This document shows positions 48,124 through 58,406 of a stretch of 64,000 nt of DNA, piece after piece. The DNA comes from an uncultured Alphaproteobacteria bacterium (GTDB lineage: Bacteria > Pseudomonadota > Alphaproteobacteria > HIMB59 > GCA-002718135). The position numbers and the translations under genes are program-made. The DNA is taken from positions 66,170 through 130,169 of the forward strand of contig CACKRO010000002.1 in NCBI GenBank assembly GCA_902602695.1, written 5' to 3'. The notes below the pieces were generated by a model. It saw only the letters and a list, made by a program, of their open reading frames with translations, was not told the DNA's origin and ran no database searches. How positions within the stretch are numbered: the first letter of the stretch is position 1; each line of letters opens with the position of its first letter.

Positions 48124-49269
48124 ATGAAAGTAGGAATTATCGGTTGTGGAAATATTGCTGATATTTATTTTAGTAATTCGCAAAAGTATTTTAATAATTT
48201 TGAAATAGTTGCATGTGCTGATATCAAAAATGAAGCTGCAAAAAATTATGCAGAAAAATATGGAGTAGAACATCTATCTGTAGACCAGATATTATCTAAT
48301 AAAGAAATTGAATTAATTATAAATTTAACAATCCCAGATGTTCACTTTGAAGTTTCAAAATCAATTCTTGAATCTGGAAAACATTCTTATTCAGAAAAGC
48401 CATTGTCTATTAAGTTTGAACATGGTGAAGAGTTAGTCAATTTAGGTAATACAAAAGGTCTGCATGTTGGTTGTGCTCCAGATACTTTCCTTGGTGCTGG
48501 TATTCAGCAAGCAAAAAAAATTATTGATCAAAATGAAATAGGTAAAATAAATCTTGGCAGTATTTCAATGGGTGTGGCTGGACATGAAATTTGGCATCCA
48601 AACCCGGATTTTTATTACAAATATGGTGGGGGCCCAATTCTTGATATGGGCCCATACTATTTTACAGCACTAGTAAATTTACTTGGCCCTGCGAAAAATG
48701 TTTTTACGCAATCAAGAACAGTTTATCAAAAAAGAGTTATAGGTAGTGGCGGCAGACAAGGGCAAGAAATAGAAGTAGAAATTCCAACAACGTTAGTTTC
48801 TCAAATTGAATTTCAGAATGGTGCATTAATTGACTCATTTTTTTCTTTTGATGTTTGGAAGCATAGTAAGAATCACATTGAGTTATATGGTGATAAAGGT
48901 TCAATTAATATTCCTGACCCAAATATGTTTGGTGGTGATATTTTAGTTTGTAAATCAAAAAATGGAGCTTGGGAAAATATAGATACTAAGAATAACAATC
49001 TTGGAAAAATAAATATCAAAAATAAATCTGAAAAAGCAAATGAGTCAGCAGGTATTGCTAATTATAGAGGTATAGGTGTAAGTGAAACAGTTGAAGCAAT
49101 AAAAAATAATCGTTTAAACAGATGTAGTGGAGAATTAAGTCTTCATGTTCTAGATATTCTAGATAGTATTATTAAATCATCAAAGGAAAATAAAAAAATA
49201 GAGCTTAGAAGTTCTATTAAAAATTTAAATTACTTTTCAGAAGAAGAGATTTATAGTTTATTAAAGTGA
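48124..49269 (+). CDS. Gfo/Idh/MocA family oxidoreductase
   Basis: '[23 protein letters not shown]', '[13 protein letters not shown]', '[24 protein letters not shown]'; paralogue of 23892..25040. Confidence 0.95.
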   Translation: [381 protein letters not shown]

Positions 49270-49280
49270 AAGGAGAAAAA

Positions 49281-49994
49281 ATGAAAAAAGCGCTGATAGT
49301 TTATGGAGGTTGGCCAGGACATGAGCCAGAAAAATGTACTGAAATAATCAAGGGTATGCTTGAACCTGAAGGATATGAAGTTAGAGCAGAATATCAAACT
49401 TCAGCATTTGCAGAAGATTATGTTCATGAAATGGATTTGCTTATACCTATAGTGACTATGGCCTTTCATTTTGATCCAAGAGGAGAAATAAAAAAAACCG
49501 CTGTTAATAATGTTATCAAGGCTGTTCACAACGGTTGCGGTCTTGCTGGTCATCATGGAGGAATGTGTGATGCGTTTAGACAATCTATTGATTGGCAGTT
49601 CTTAACTGGAGGTCAATGGGTAAGCCACCCAAATGGTATTCACGATTACAAAGTAAATATTATAAAAAAAGACGATCCAATCATGGAAGGTATTGAAGAT
49701 TTTGATTATCATTCAGAGCAGTATTATATGCATGTTGATCCATTAAATGAAGTTTTAGCGACAACAACTTTCAAGGGAAATGAAGTTTGGAAACTTGAAC
49801 AAGAGCCTGGTTCATCCAGTGGCGATGCATATACTACGGAATGGTTAAAAGGTGTTGAAATGCCAGTGGCTTGGAAGAGAAGAATTGGAAAAGGAAAAAT
49901 ATTTTATATTTCTTTAGGGCATTTTGCGCATGAATTAAATCACCCACAAATGAACAAAATTTATAAACGTGGTTTACTTTGGGCATCAAGATAG
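49281..49994 (+). CDS. ThuA-like domain protein (trehalose-utilisation family)
   Basis: 'KKALIVYGGWPGHEPEKCTEIIKGMLEPEGYEV', 'GHHGGMCDAFRQSIDWQFLTGGQWVSHPNG', 'GKIFYISLGHFAHELNHP'. Confidence 0.9.
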   Translation: MKKALIVYGGWPGHEPEKCTEIIKGMLEPEGYEVRAEYQTSAFAEDYVHEMDLLIPIVTMAFHFDPRGEIKKTAVNNVIKAVHNGCGLAGHHGGMCDAFRQSIDWQFLTGGQWVSHPNGIHDYKVNIIKKDDPIMEGIEDFDYHSEQYYMHVDPLNEVLATTTFKGNEVWKLEQEPGSSSGDAYTTEWLKGVEMPVAWKRRIGKGKIFYISLGHFAHELNHPQMNKIYKRGLLWASR

Positions 49995-50017
49995 AGTAAT
50001 ATATTTTAGGAAATCAT

Positions 50018-51331
50018 ATGACAGAATATTTTAGTAAAATACCAGAAATTAAATTTGAAGGAGAAAATAGCACTAATCCATTAGCATTTAAATTCTACGA
50101 TGAAGATAAAGTTGTTTTAGGAAAAACAATGAAAGAACATTTAAGATTTGCAACTTGTTACTGGCATACATTTACCTGGCCTGGTCTTGATCCATTCGGC
50201 GGTCAGACATTTGATAGACCTTGGATGCAAGCAGGTGATGAGATGAAAATGGCTGAAATGAAACTTGATGCTGCATTTGATTTTTTTACAAAAATAAAGA
50301 CTCCCCTTTTCTGCTTCCACGATAGAGATATTTCACCTGAGGGCTCAAATTATGCTGAAACGCAAAAAAACTTCTTCCACATTATAGATTTAATGGAACA
50401 AAAAATTAATGACACAGGAATGAAGTTACTTTGGGGAACAGCAAATGCTTTTTCTCATAAAAGATATATGAGCGGTGCTTCTACTAATCCAGACCCAGAA
50501 GTTTTTGCTTATAAAGCTGCACAAGTGAAAGATTGTATGGACGCAACTTTAAGACTAGGTGGACAAAACTATGTTCTCTGGGGTGGAAGAGAGGGATACG
50601 AAACAATCCTAAACACTGACATGGCAAGAGAAACGAATAATCTTCAAAGATTTTTAGAACTAGTTGTTAACTACAAACACAAGATAGGATTTAAAGGTCA
50701 AATTTTATTGGAACCAAAACCTCATGAACCGACTAAACATCAATATGATTTTGATTCTGCAACTTGCTTAGCCTTTTTACGAAAAGCCGGTTTAGAAAAT
50801 GAAATTAAACTTAATGTTGAAGTAAATCATGCTACTTTATCTGGTCACAATTTTGAACATGAAATCGCTTATGCAACTTCAAACAGTGCCTTAGGAAGTA
50901 TTGATATTAATAGAGGCGATACTTTAATAGGATGGGATACTGATCAGTTTCCAAATAATCCTGCTGATTTACTTATGTCATTTTATTTTATCTTTAAGAA
51001 TGGCGGTTTAGGTCAAGGAGGCATGAACTTTGATGCAAAAATAAGAAGACAATCTATTGATCCTGAAGATTTATTTCATGCTCATGTTGGAGGAATGGAT
51101 GTTTGTGCAAAGACACTGATAGCTACTGAAAAACTGATGAATGATAATGTTATTCCTAAGTTTATAGAAGATAGGTATTCTGATTGGAATGAAAATCTAG
51201 GACAATTTATTCATAATAAAGATACTGGATTAGATGATATTAACAAAAAAGTAATTGATGATAATATTGAACCAGAACCTCGTTCAGGAAGACAAGAATA
51301 TCTTGAAAATATCTTAAATAAATATTTATAG
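50018..51331 (+). CDS. xylA: Xylose isomerase
   Basis: 'FATCYWHTFTWPGLDPFGGQTFDRPW', 'YVLWGGREGYETILNTD', 'ILLEPKPHEPTKHQYDFD', 'VEVNHATLSGHNFEHE'. Confidence 0.96.
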   Translation: MTEYFSKIPEIKFEGENSTNPLAFKFYDEDKVVLGKTMKEHLRFATCYWHTFTWPGLDPFGGQTFDRPWMQAGDEMKMAEMKLDAAFDFFTKIKTPLFCFHDRDISPEGSNYAETQKNFFHIIDLMEQKINDTGMKLLWGTANAFSHKRYMSGASTNPDPEVFAYKAAQVKDCMDATLRLGGQNYVLWGGREGYETILNTDMARETNNLQRFLELVVNYKHKIGFKGQILLEPKPHEPTKHQYDFDSATCLAFLRKAGLENEIKLNVEVNHATLSGHNFEHEIAYATSNSALGSIDINRGDTLIGWDTDQFPNNPADLLMSFYFIFKNGGLGQGGMNFDAKIRRQSIDPEDLFHAHVGGMDVCAKTLIATEKLMNDNVIPKFIEDRYSDWNENLGQFIHNKDTGLDDINKKVIDDNIEPEPRSGRQEYLENILNKYL

Positions 51332-51373
51332 TTACTAATCATAAGTTTCTATACTAATTGATTTATAAATATT

Positions 51374-52303
51374 ATGAAAATTTATAAATTAGACACTGAA
51401 TCAGATTTTGAAAAATTAGACCTATGTCTAGCAATAGGCAACTTTGATGGAATACACAAAGGACACCAAAAAATTATAAATAAAATTAAAGAGATTGCAT
51501 CAAACAATAATTTATTATCTTCAATAATGAGTTTTAATCCTCATCCTCGTATTTTCTTTAATCAAATTAATGAACCTTTTAATATTTATACCCAAAGCAA
51601 TAAAATAAATTTTCTTGAACAATTGGGTCTAGATATATTTATAGATTTTTCTTTTGATAAAAATTTATCAATATTATCTGCTGATGATTTTGTAACCAAA
51701 ATTCTTATTGATAAATTAAATATTAAATACTTAGTCATAGGTTCTGACTTTAAATTTGGAAAAGACAGAAAAGGTAATTTTAAAACATTAGAAAAGTATG
51801 CTCAAAAAAATAATTTTAATATTCATTTAATCGATCCTATTATGCTTGCTGATAAATCTGATAAATATTCCTCTTCAATAATTCGGTCACAAATAAAAGA
51901 TGGTTATATGGAAGATGTTACAGAATCATTAGGTAGGCCCTGGTATATGCATGGAAAAATAATTGAAGGTGATAAAAGAGCTAGAGAAATCAATTTTCCG
52001 ACTGCTAATATGATACCAGATCAACATATATTACCAAAAAGAGGTGTTTACTGTGTAGAAGTGCTATTAGAAGGTAAGAAATATAAAGGTGTTTCAAATT
52101 TTGGTTTAAGACCAACAGTCGATGGAAGCAAACTCCTTCTAGAGACACATATGTTTAATTTTAGTGAAGAAATATATGGTAAAGAATTGACTGTTGAATT
52201 TCTTACATTTATTAGGTCTGAACAAAAATTTAATAATTTTGAAGAATTAACCAAGCAAATCAACAAAGATATAAATAAAGCAAAAAAATATCATCAACTG
52301 TAA
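51374..52303 (+). CDS. ribF: Bifunctional riboflavin kinase/FAD synthetase
   Basis: 'CLAIGNFDGIHKGHQKII', 'YLVIGSDFKFGKDRKGNF', 'REINFPTANM'. Confidence 0.96.
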   Translation: MKIYKLDTESDFEKLDLCLAIGNFDGIHKGHQKIINKIKEIASNNNLLSSIMSFNPHPRIFFNQINEPFNIYTQSNKINFLEQLGLDIFIDFSFDKNLSILSADDFVTKILIDKLNIKYLVIGSDFKFGKDRKGNFKTLEKYAQKNNFNIHLIDPIMLADKSDKYSSSIIRSQIKDGYMEDVTESLGRPWYMHGKIIEGDKRAREINFPTANMIPDQHILPKRGVYCVEVLLEGKKYKGVSNFGLRPTVDGSKLLLETHMFNFSEEIYGKELTVEFLTFIRSEQKFNNFEELTKQINKDINKAKKYHQL

Positions 52304-55080
52304 TGGAATATAAAGATACAATTTTTCTTCCCAAAACATCTTTTGAAATGAGAGCTAATCTCCCTTCAAAAGAACCTGCAATAATAGAAGAATGGGATAA
52401 AGAAAAAATTTTTGAAAAGCTAAGAGATAAATCCAAAGGTAGAGAAAAATTTATTCTTCATGATGGTCCACCATATGCAAATGGACATATTCATATGGGG
52501 ACAGCTTTGAATAAAATTTTAAAAGATGTCATTGTGCGAACTCAACAAATGTCTGGTAAAGATTCAATTTATGTTCCTGGATGGGATTGTCACGGTCTAC
52601 CAATTGAATGGAAGATAGAAGAAGAATATAGAAAAAAAGGAAAGAACAAGGATGATGTACCAACTGTTCAATTTAGAAATGAGTGTAGAGAGTTTGCAGA
52701 AAAATGGATCGATATACAAAAAAAAGAGTTTAGGCGACTTGGTGTTGAAGGGGATTGGGCAAATCCATACCTTACAATGTCAAATCAAGCAGAAGCACAG
52801 ATTGTTCGAGAGCTTGGAAAATTTTTACTTGATGAAAGTTTGTATAAAGGAGCAAAACCAGTTCTCTGGTCTGTTGTAGAAAAGACAGCTTTAGCCGATG
52901 CTGAAGTTGAATACGAAGATCATACCTCCAACACTATATATGTTAAATTTTTAATTAAAAATTCTACTGATAAAGATTTAATTGACTCTAATATTGTTAT
53001 TTGGACAACAACTCCTTGGACTATTCCAGGTAATAGAGCTTTGGCTTATGGTAAAGAATTAGATTATTCACTTATTGTCGTTGAAGAATTAGAAGAAGAT
53101 AGTTTAGTCAAAATAAATGATAAATTAATATTTGCATCAGAACTTTTAGAAAGTGTAACCAAAGAAATCGGAATTAAAAAATTTAGTATAAAAAAGAAAT
53201 TTAAAGGAGATAATTTATCTTCTTGCGAGTGCGAACATCCATTTAAACAATTAGGTTATGATTTTATTGTAAAACCATTTCATGGGGATTTTGTAAACTT
53301 AGAACAGGGAACAGGGGTTGTACATATAGCTCCTGGACATGGAGATGACGATTATGCTTTAGGTATAAAAAATAATGTTGATATTATTCAGACAGTTCAA
53401 GATGATGGAAAATATAATCAACATGCCGTTGGTTTTGAAGGTGAACATATTTATAAAGTAGATCTCAAAATTGCAGATAAATTAGAAGAATTTTCAAAAT
53501 TATTATTTAAAGGGACGCTACGTCATAGCTATCCACATTCATGGCGGTCTAAAGCTCCTCTTATTTATAGAAATACACCACAATGGTTCATTTCCATGGA
53601 AAAAAATAATTTAAGAGACATTGCTCTTAAATCAATTGATGAAACTATTTTCTATCCTCCTCAAGGCCAAACAAGGCTTAGATCAATGATTGAGACTAGA
53701 CCAGATTGGTGTGTATCTAGACAAAGAGTTTGGGGTGTTCCTTTACCATTATTTGTAAACAAAAAAACAGGCAAACCTTTAAGAGATGAAAACATTATCA
53801 ATAGAATAGCTGACATATATGAAAAAGAAGGAAGCAATACGTGGTTTACTGAAGATCCACAAAGATTTTTAGGGGATGAATATTCATTTGACGATTATGA
53901 ACAAGTAAAAGATGTAGTTGAAGTATGGTTTGACAGTGGTTCTACACATGCTTTTTGTCTAGAACAAAGAGAAGATTTGAAATGGCCTGCATCTATGTAT
54001 TTAGAAGGAAGTGATCAACATAGAGGTTGGTTTCATTCATCTCTTTTAGAGTCTTCGGGTACTAGAGGAAAGGCACCATATGAAAGTGTTTTGACACATG
54101 GGTTTGTTGTTGATGGAAGAGGACGCAAAATGTCTAAATCTTTAGGTAATGTCATTTCTCCTGATGATATTTTAAAAAAATATGGAGTAGATATTTTAAG
54201 ATTATGGGTCGTTGCCTCTGATTATTATGATGATCTCAAACTTGATAATGCCATTCTTCAATCACAAGCTGAGTCTTATAGAAAAATAAGGAATACCTAT
54301 CGTTTTTTAATTGGCAATTTAAATGATTTTACTAAAGAAGAAGTTATTGATGAAAGTGAGTTTCCAGAGTTAGAAAAATATCTTCTTCATCGGTTGTGGG
54401 AAGTTGATCAAGTAGTTCAAAAATGTGTATCAACATTTAATTTTCACTTGATGTTTACAACACTATTGAATTTTTGTTCAACTGATCTTTCAGCTTTTTA
54501 TTTTGATATCAGAAAGGACACTATATACTGTGATAGTAAAGAGTCGGTTAAAAGAAGATCTACTAGAACTCTATTAAATATAATTTTTAATTATTTAGTA
54601 AGATGGTTTGCGCCATCTATATCCTTTACTTCTGAAGAAGCTTGGAAAGCTATGGGAAATAAAGAAAGTATACACCTACAAGATTTTCTACAATGTAAAA
54701 AAGAATATGAAGATAATAAATTAAATGAAAAATGGAATTTAATTAAAAATATTAGAAAAGTTGCTACTGGAGCTATAGAAAAAATTAGAGAAGAAAAAAC
54801 TATTCGTTCAAGTCTTGAAGCACACATAGATATTTTTGTTTCTACAGAAAGTTATAAAAAACTAGAGGAAGTAATGTTTGATGAAATTACAATTACCTCA
54901 TCATTTTCTTTGTATGTTATTGACAAAAAATCCAATGGTTTTTCTATTGAAGATATTTCTGATGTTATTGTAAAAGCATCAAAGGTAAATGGAGAAAAGT
55001 GTCAAAGATGTTGGAAATATGAGGCAAAGTTAGTAAAAGATGAAGTTTGTAATAGGTGCAACACTGTAATATTTAAGTGA
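52303..55080 (+). CDS. ileS: Isoleucyl-tRNA synthetase
   Basis: 'HDGPPYANGHIHMGTALNKILKD', 'KMSKSLGNVI', C-terminal Zn motif 'CQRCWKYEAKLVKDEVCNRC'. Confidence 0.98.
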   Translation: MEYKDTIFLPKTSFEMRANLPSKEPAIIEEWDKEKIFEKLRDKSKGREKFILHDGPPYANGHIHMGTALNKILKDVIVRTQQMSGKDSIYVPGWDCHGLPIEWKIEEEYRKKGKNKDDVPTVQFRNECREFAEKWIDIQKKEFRRLGVEGDWANPYLTMSNQAEAQIVRELGKFLLDESLYKGAKPVLWSVVEKTALADAEVEYEDHTSNTIYVKFLIKNSTDKDLIDSNIVIWTTTPWTIPGNRALAYGKELDYSLIVVEELEEDSLVKINDKLIFASELLESVTKEIGIKKFSIKKKFKGDNLSSCECEHPFKQLGYDFIVKPFHGDFVNLEQGTGVVHIAPGHGDDDYALGIKNNVDIIQTVQDDGKYNQHAVGFEGEHIYKVDLKIADKLEEFSKLLFKGTLRHSYPHSWRSKAPLIYRNTPQWFISMEKNNLRDIALKSIDETIFYPPQGQTRLRSMIETRPDWCVSRQRVWGVPLPLFVNKKTGKPLRDENIINRIADIYEKEGSNTWFTEDPQRFLGDEYSFDDYEQVKDVVEVWFDSGSTHAFCLEQREDLKWPASMYLEGSDQHRGWFHSSLLESSGTRGKAPYESVLTHGFVVDGRGRKMSKSLGNVISPDDILKKYGVDILRLWVVASDYYDDLKLDNAILQSQAESYRKIRNTYRFLIGNLNDFTKEEVIDESEFPELEKYLLHRLWEVDQVVQKCVSTFNFHLMFTTLLNFCSTDLSAFYFDIRKDTIYCDSKESVKRRSTRTLLNIIFNYLVRWFAPSISFTSEEAWKAMGNKESIHLQDFLQCKKEYEDNKLNEKWNLIKNIRKVATGAIEKIREEKTIRSSLEAHIDIFVSTESYKKLEEVMFDEITITSSFSLYVIDKKSNGFSIEDISDVIVKASKVNGEKCQRCWKYEAKLVKDEVCNRCNTVIFK

Positions 55081-55529
55081 TTAAAACAACTGTATTTATT
55101 TTTTTAATATTATTAGATTTATTAACAAAATTTTTAATTCAGAATAATTTATTTTTAAATCAATCAATAAAAATCAATGAATATTTTGATTTAGTTTATG
55201 TTCAGAACTTTGGTGTTTCTTTTGGTTTATTTTCTGGTTATGTTTCACATTGGATATTAATACTTATAGCCTTAATAGTTGTCATATTAATTTTTTATTT
55301 ATTTATTAAATCAGATAAACAACTAGAAAAACTGGCTTATTTCTTTGTTATAATTGGGGCTTTATCAAATATTATTGATAGATTGATAAATAGTTACGTT
55401 GTTGATTTTATCTTACTACATTATGAAAATTTTTATTGGCCAGCATTTAATCTAGCAGATATCTATATTACAATTGGAATTATCATGTTAATAATGAGTT
55501 TTTTTATAAAATCAAAAACAGTAAAATGA
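55077..55529 (+). CDS. lspA: Lipoprotein signal peptidase (GTG start)
   Basis: 'VQNFGVSFGLFSG', 'NIIDRLINSYVVDFI', 'WPAFNLADIYITIG'; overlaps the ileS stop. Confidence 0.93.
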   Translation: MIKTTVFIFLILLDLLTKFLIQNNLFLNQSIKINEYFDLVYVQNFGVSFGLFSGYVSHWILILIALIVVILIFYLFIKSDKQLEKLAYFFVIIGALSNIIDRLINSYVVDFILLHYENFYWPAFNLADIYITIGIIMLIMSFFIKSKTVK

Positions 55530-55957
55530 AAAAAGTTATTTTTGTAATAATCATATCCTCAATTTTTTTATCTTCTTGTAATACCATAAGAAGTAGTGCC
55601 GGTGTAGAAAGAAAAGTAATAGATGAATATAATGTAGTTGAAAATCCTCCATTAGTAATTCCACCAAATTTTAATTTACTACCACCTGATCAAATTGAAT
55701 CAAAAGATATTGATGATACCGATAGTGAGCTTGCAAAGGAAATTCTCTTTGGTCTGGATGAAGAAAGTGATGAAACACCTTCTGAAAATTCTGTTATTGA
55801 CAATATTTTAAAAGAAACTGAAGCAGATCAAGTAGATAATAGTATCAGGGAAGATCTTGATGGAAACTCAGAAGATGAAATAAGCCAAGATAATACAGAT
55901 GATGAAAGTGAAAATATAGAAGAGCCAAAAAAGAAGAAAAGATTTTTCTTCTTTTAA
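55526..55957 (+). CDS. DUF3035-family outer-membrane lipoprotein
   Basis: Lipobox 'IFLSSC'; 'VIDEYNVVENPPLVIPPNFNLLPP' typical of alphaproteobacterial DUF3035 downstream of lspA. Confidence 0.85.
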   Translation: MKKVIFVIIISSIFLSSCNTIRSSAGVERKVIDEYNVVENPPLVIPPNFNLLPPDQIESKDIDDTDSELAKEILFGLDEESDETPSENSVIDNILKETEADQVDNSIREDLDGNSEDEISQDNTDDESENIEEPKKKKRFFFF

Positions 55958-55965
55958 TTTTATAA

Positions 55966-57165
55966 ATGGAAATAAAATACTTTAATTCAAATTTTGACAA
56001 AATCACTCAAAATAAAGATACTGATCAACGTATAACTAATTTAATAGAAAAACTTCCTTCTCTGAATATAGTTTCAGATAAAAATTTATTAGAAGAAACC
56101 ATAAAAATTTCTAATCAATTTAAAGAGAAAAAGGAAAAAATAATTGTATTTGGTACAGGAGGTTCAAATTTAGGAGCTAGAGCATTAAACAATATTATTT
56201 CCAATAATAAAATTATCTTAGAATTTTATGATAATGTTGACCCTATTAATTTTGAAAAAAATTTTCAAAATATTAATTTTGAGCTAACTGGCTTCTTGGT
56301 TATTTCAAAATCGGGTACTACACCAGAGACATTATCTCAATTTTCATGTCTCTATCAAAAGGCAATAGAAGCTAACAAAGTTGAAGATTTTTTTTCAAAT
56401 ACTCTAATCATAACTGAATTTAAAGAATCACCACTTTTTAAAATTGCAAAAGATAATAATTGTTTACTATTAGAGCATCATAAAGATGTTGGAGGTAGAT
56501 ATTCTATATTTACCAATGTTGGTATAGTTCCTGCAATCATTTCTGGATTAAATATTGATGCACTTTTTGGTGGGGCATCTGAAGTAATTAATAATATTGA
56601 TAATTACAAACCGTACGATCTTGGAAGATATTTAACTCAAAAAGAAAATGTAAAATTTACTAATAATGTTTTAATGACATATTCTGATTCACTTTATTTT
56701 TTTGGAAAATGGTATCTGCAACTTTGGGCAGAAAGTATTGGAAAAAATAATAAAGGTATTACAGCAATTCATTCAGTAGGGACCACTGATCAGCATAGTC
56801 AATTACAACTGTATTTAAATGGACCTAAAGATAAATATTTCACCTTTATAACTACAGATCATTCAAATAAGGGCATAAAAATTAATAATGATATGTTTGA
56901 AGGTACTGTTATTGACTATTTTAAAGATAAAACAATGGGAGATTTAATGGAAGCTGAACAGCGTGCAACCATTGAAACTTTTAAATTAAATAATTTTAGT
57001 TTTAGAGAAATCTATATTCCTAAAATAGATGAACAAAACTTAGGTAAATTATTATCGTTTAGTATAATAGAAACAATTGCTTCCTGTATGTATTTAGATG
57101 TTGATCCTTTTGATCAACCTGCTGTTGAACAGGGTAAAAAACTAACTAAAACTTATTTAAGATAA
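55966..57165 (+). CDS. pgi: Glucose-6-phosphate isomerase (short form)
   Basis: 'VFGTGGSNLGARALNNII', 'SKSGTTPETLSQF', 'VGTTDQHSQLQLYLNGPKDK'. Confidence 0.92.
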   Translation: MEIKYFNSNFDKITQNKDTDQRITNLIEKLPSLNIVSDKNLLEETIKISNQFKEKKEKIIVFGTGGSNLGARALNNIISNNKIILEFYDNVDPINFEKNFQNINFELTGFLVISKSGTTPETLSQFSCLYQKAIEANKVEDFFSNTLIITEFKESPLFKIAKDNNCLLLEHHKDVGGRYSIFTNVGIVPAIISGLNIDALFGGASEVINNIDNYKPYDLGRYLTQKENVKFTNNVLMTYSDSLYFFGKWYLQLWAESIGKNNKGITAIHSVGTTDQHSQLQLYLNGPKDKYFTFITTDHSNKGIKINNDMFEGTVIDYFKDKTMGDLMEAEQRATIETFKLNNFSFREIYIPKIDEQNLGKLLSFSIIETIASCMYLDVDPFDQPAVEQGKKLTKTYLR

Positions 57166-57717
57166 TTTAAAAAAATAAATTATTGTTTTACCGTAAGTCT
57201 TTTTTTGAAGAAGATTTAAATTTTCTGGTACAACAATATTATCTTTCACACTAGTTTCCAAACCAATCAAAGTAGTACCTTTAATTTTATTTGATAAATT
57301 TTCTAAAAGTTTTGTTAAATTATATTTTGCATATGGTGGATCAATATAAACAACTGAAATATTTTGAAATTCTATTTCTAATTTAGAATTAATAAGGTCT
57401 TCATCATAAATTTTAAATTGATTATTTTTACAAATACCTAAACAATTTTTCCTTAGTATATTAATAACCTCAATATTATTCTCAAAAAATATTACCTCAC
57501 TTATACCTCTAGAAATTGCTTCTAAACCCATTGTGCCAATACCTGCGAAAAGATCTAAAAAAATTTTATTTTTATATAATTCGATAGAATTTTTGATTGC
57601 ATAACTTTCAATAATTGAAAAAAAAGCTTCTCTTTTTAGAGAAGAAGTTGGTCTTACAAAATCATTAATGCTAGCTAATTTTTTTTGCTTAAACTTTCCG
57701 CCTGTAATCTGTATCAT
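57157..57717 (-). CDS. rsmD: 16S rRNA (guanine(966)-N(2))-methyltransferase
   Basis: 'ITGGKFKQKKL', 'RPTSSLKREAFFSII', 'FLDLFAGIGTMGLEAISRG', 'YIDPPYAKY'. Confidence 0.94.
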   Translation of the reverse strand: MIQITGGKFKQKKLASINDFVRPTSSLKREAFFSIIESYAIKNSIELYKNKIFLDLFAGIGTMGLEAISRGISEVIFFENNIEVINILRKNCLGICKNNQFKIYDEDLINSKLEIEFQNISVVYIDPPYAKYNLTKLLENLSNKIKGTTLIGLETSVKDNIVVPENLNLLQKKTYGKTIIYFFKLS

Positions 57718-58406
57718 TTACTAATTGAATTTAATTTTTGAAATTGCCCTTCTTTGAGTCTTCCAAGCTTATAAGGGCCATATCCAATTCTTATTAATTT
57801 AACTATATTCCATGAAAAGTAATTACAAATATTTCTAATTTCTCTATTTTTTCCTTCTTTAAGTTTAAAAATTAACCAACTATGATTTTTTAATTTTTTT
57901 TCAAAGGCAACTTTAATTTTTTTATAACTTATTTCTTTAATTGTAATGCCTTTATTTATTTTTTGTAAATCAGTATTTTGTATATTGCTATTTATACAAA
58001 CTCTATAAATCCGCTCAATGTTTGAAGATGGATGTTCTAAATATCTTGAATAATCACCATTATTAGTTAGTAAGATCAATCCTTCACTCATATAATCCAA
58101 TCTTCCAACACTAATCAATTTGCCGATATTATTTGGTAATAAATCAAAAATTTTTTTTCTACCTAAGTTATCTTTTGTACTACAAATATATTTAATTGGT
58201 TTGTATAACTTCCACACTTCAACTTTATTTATTTTTTTAACAATTTTATTATTAACTTTAATAACATCCAAATCACTCACTTTATGACTTGGATGAACAC
58301 ATAGTTGATTATTAATTTTAATTTTTTTTTCAACAATTAATTTTTCTGCATCTCTTCGTGAACAAATTCCAGCACTTGATAGATATTTTGAAATTCTAAT
58401 ATTCAC
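57714..58406 (-). CDS. rRNA pseudouridine synthase (RluB/RsuA family)
   Basis: S4 domain 'RISKYLSSAGICSRRDAEKLI', 'SVGRLDYMSEGLILLTNNGDYSRYLEHP', 'EGKNREIRNIC'. Confidence 0.94.
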   Translation of the reverse strand: MNIRISKYLSSAGICSRRDAEKLIVEKKIKINNQLCVHPSHKVSDLDVIKVNNKIVKKINKVEVWKLYKPIKYICSTKDNLGRKKIFDLLPNNIGKLISVGRLDYMSEGLILLTNNGDYSRYLEHPSSNIERIYRVCINSNIQNTDLQKINKGITIKEISYKKIKVAFEKKLKNHSWLIFKLKEGKNREIRNICNYFSWNIVKLIRIGYGPYKLGRLKEGQFQKLNSISK

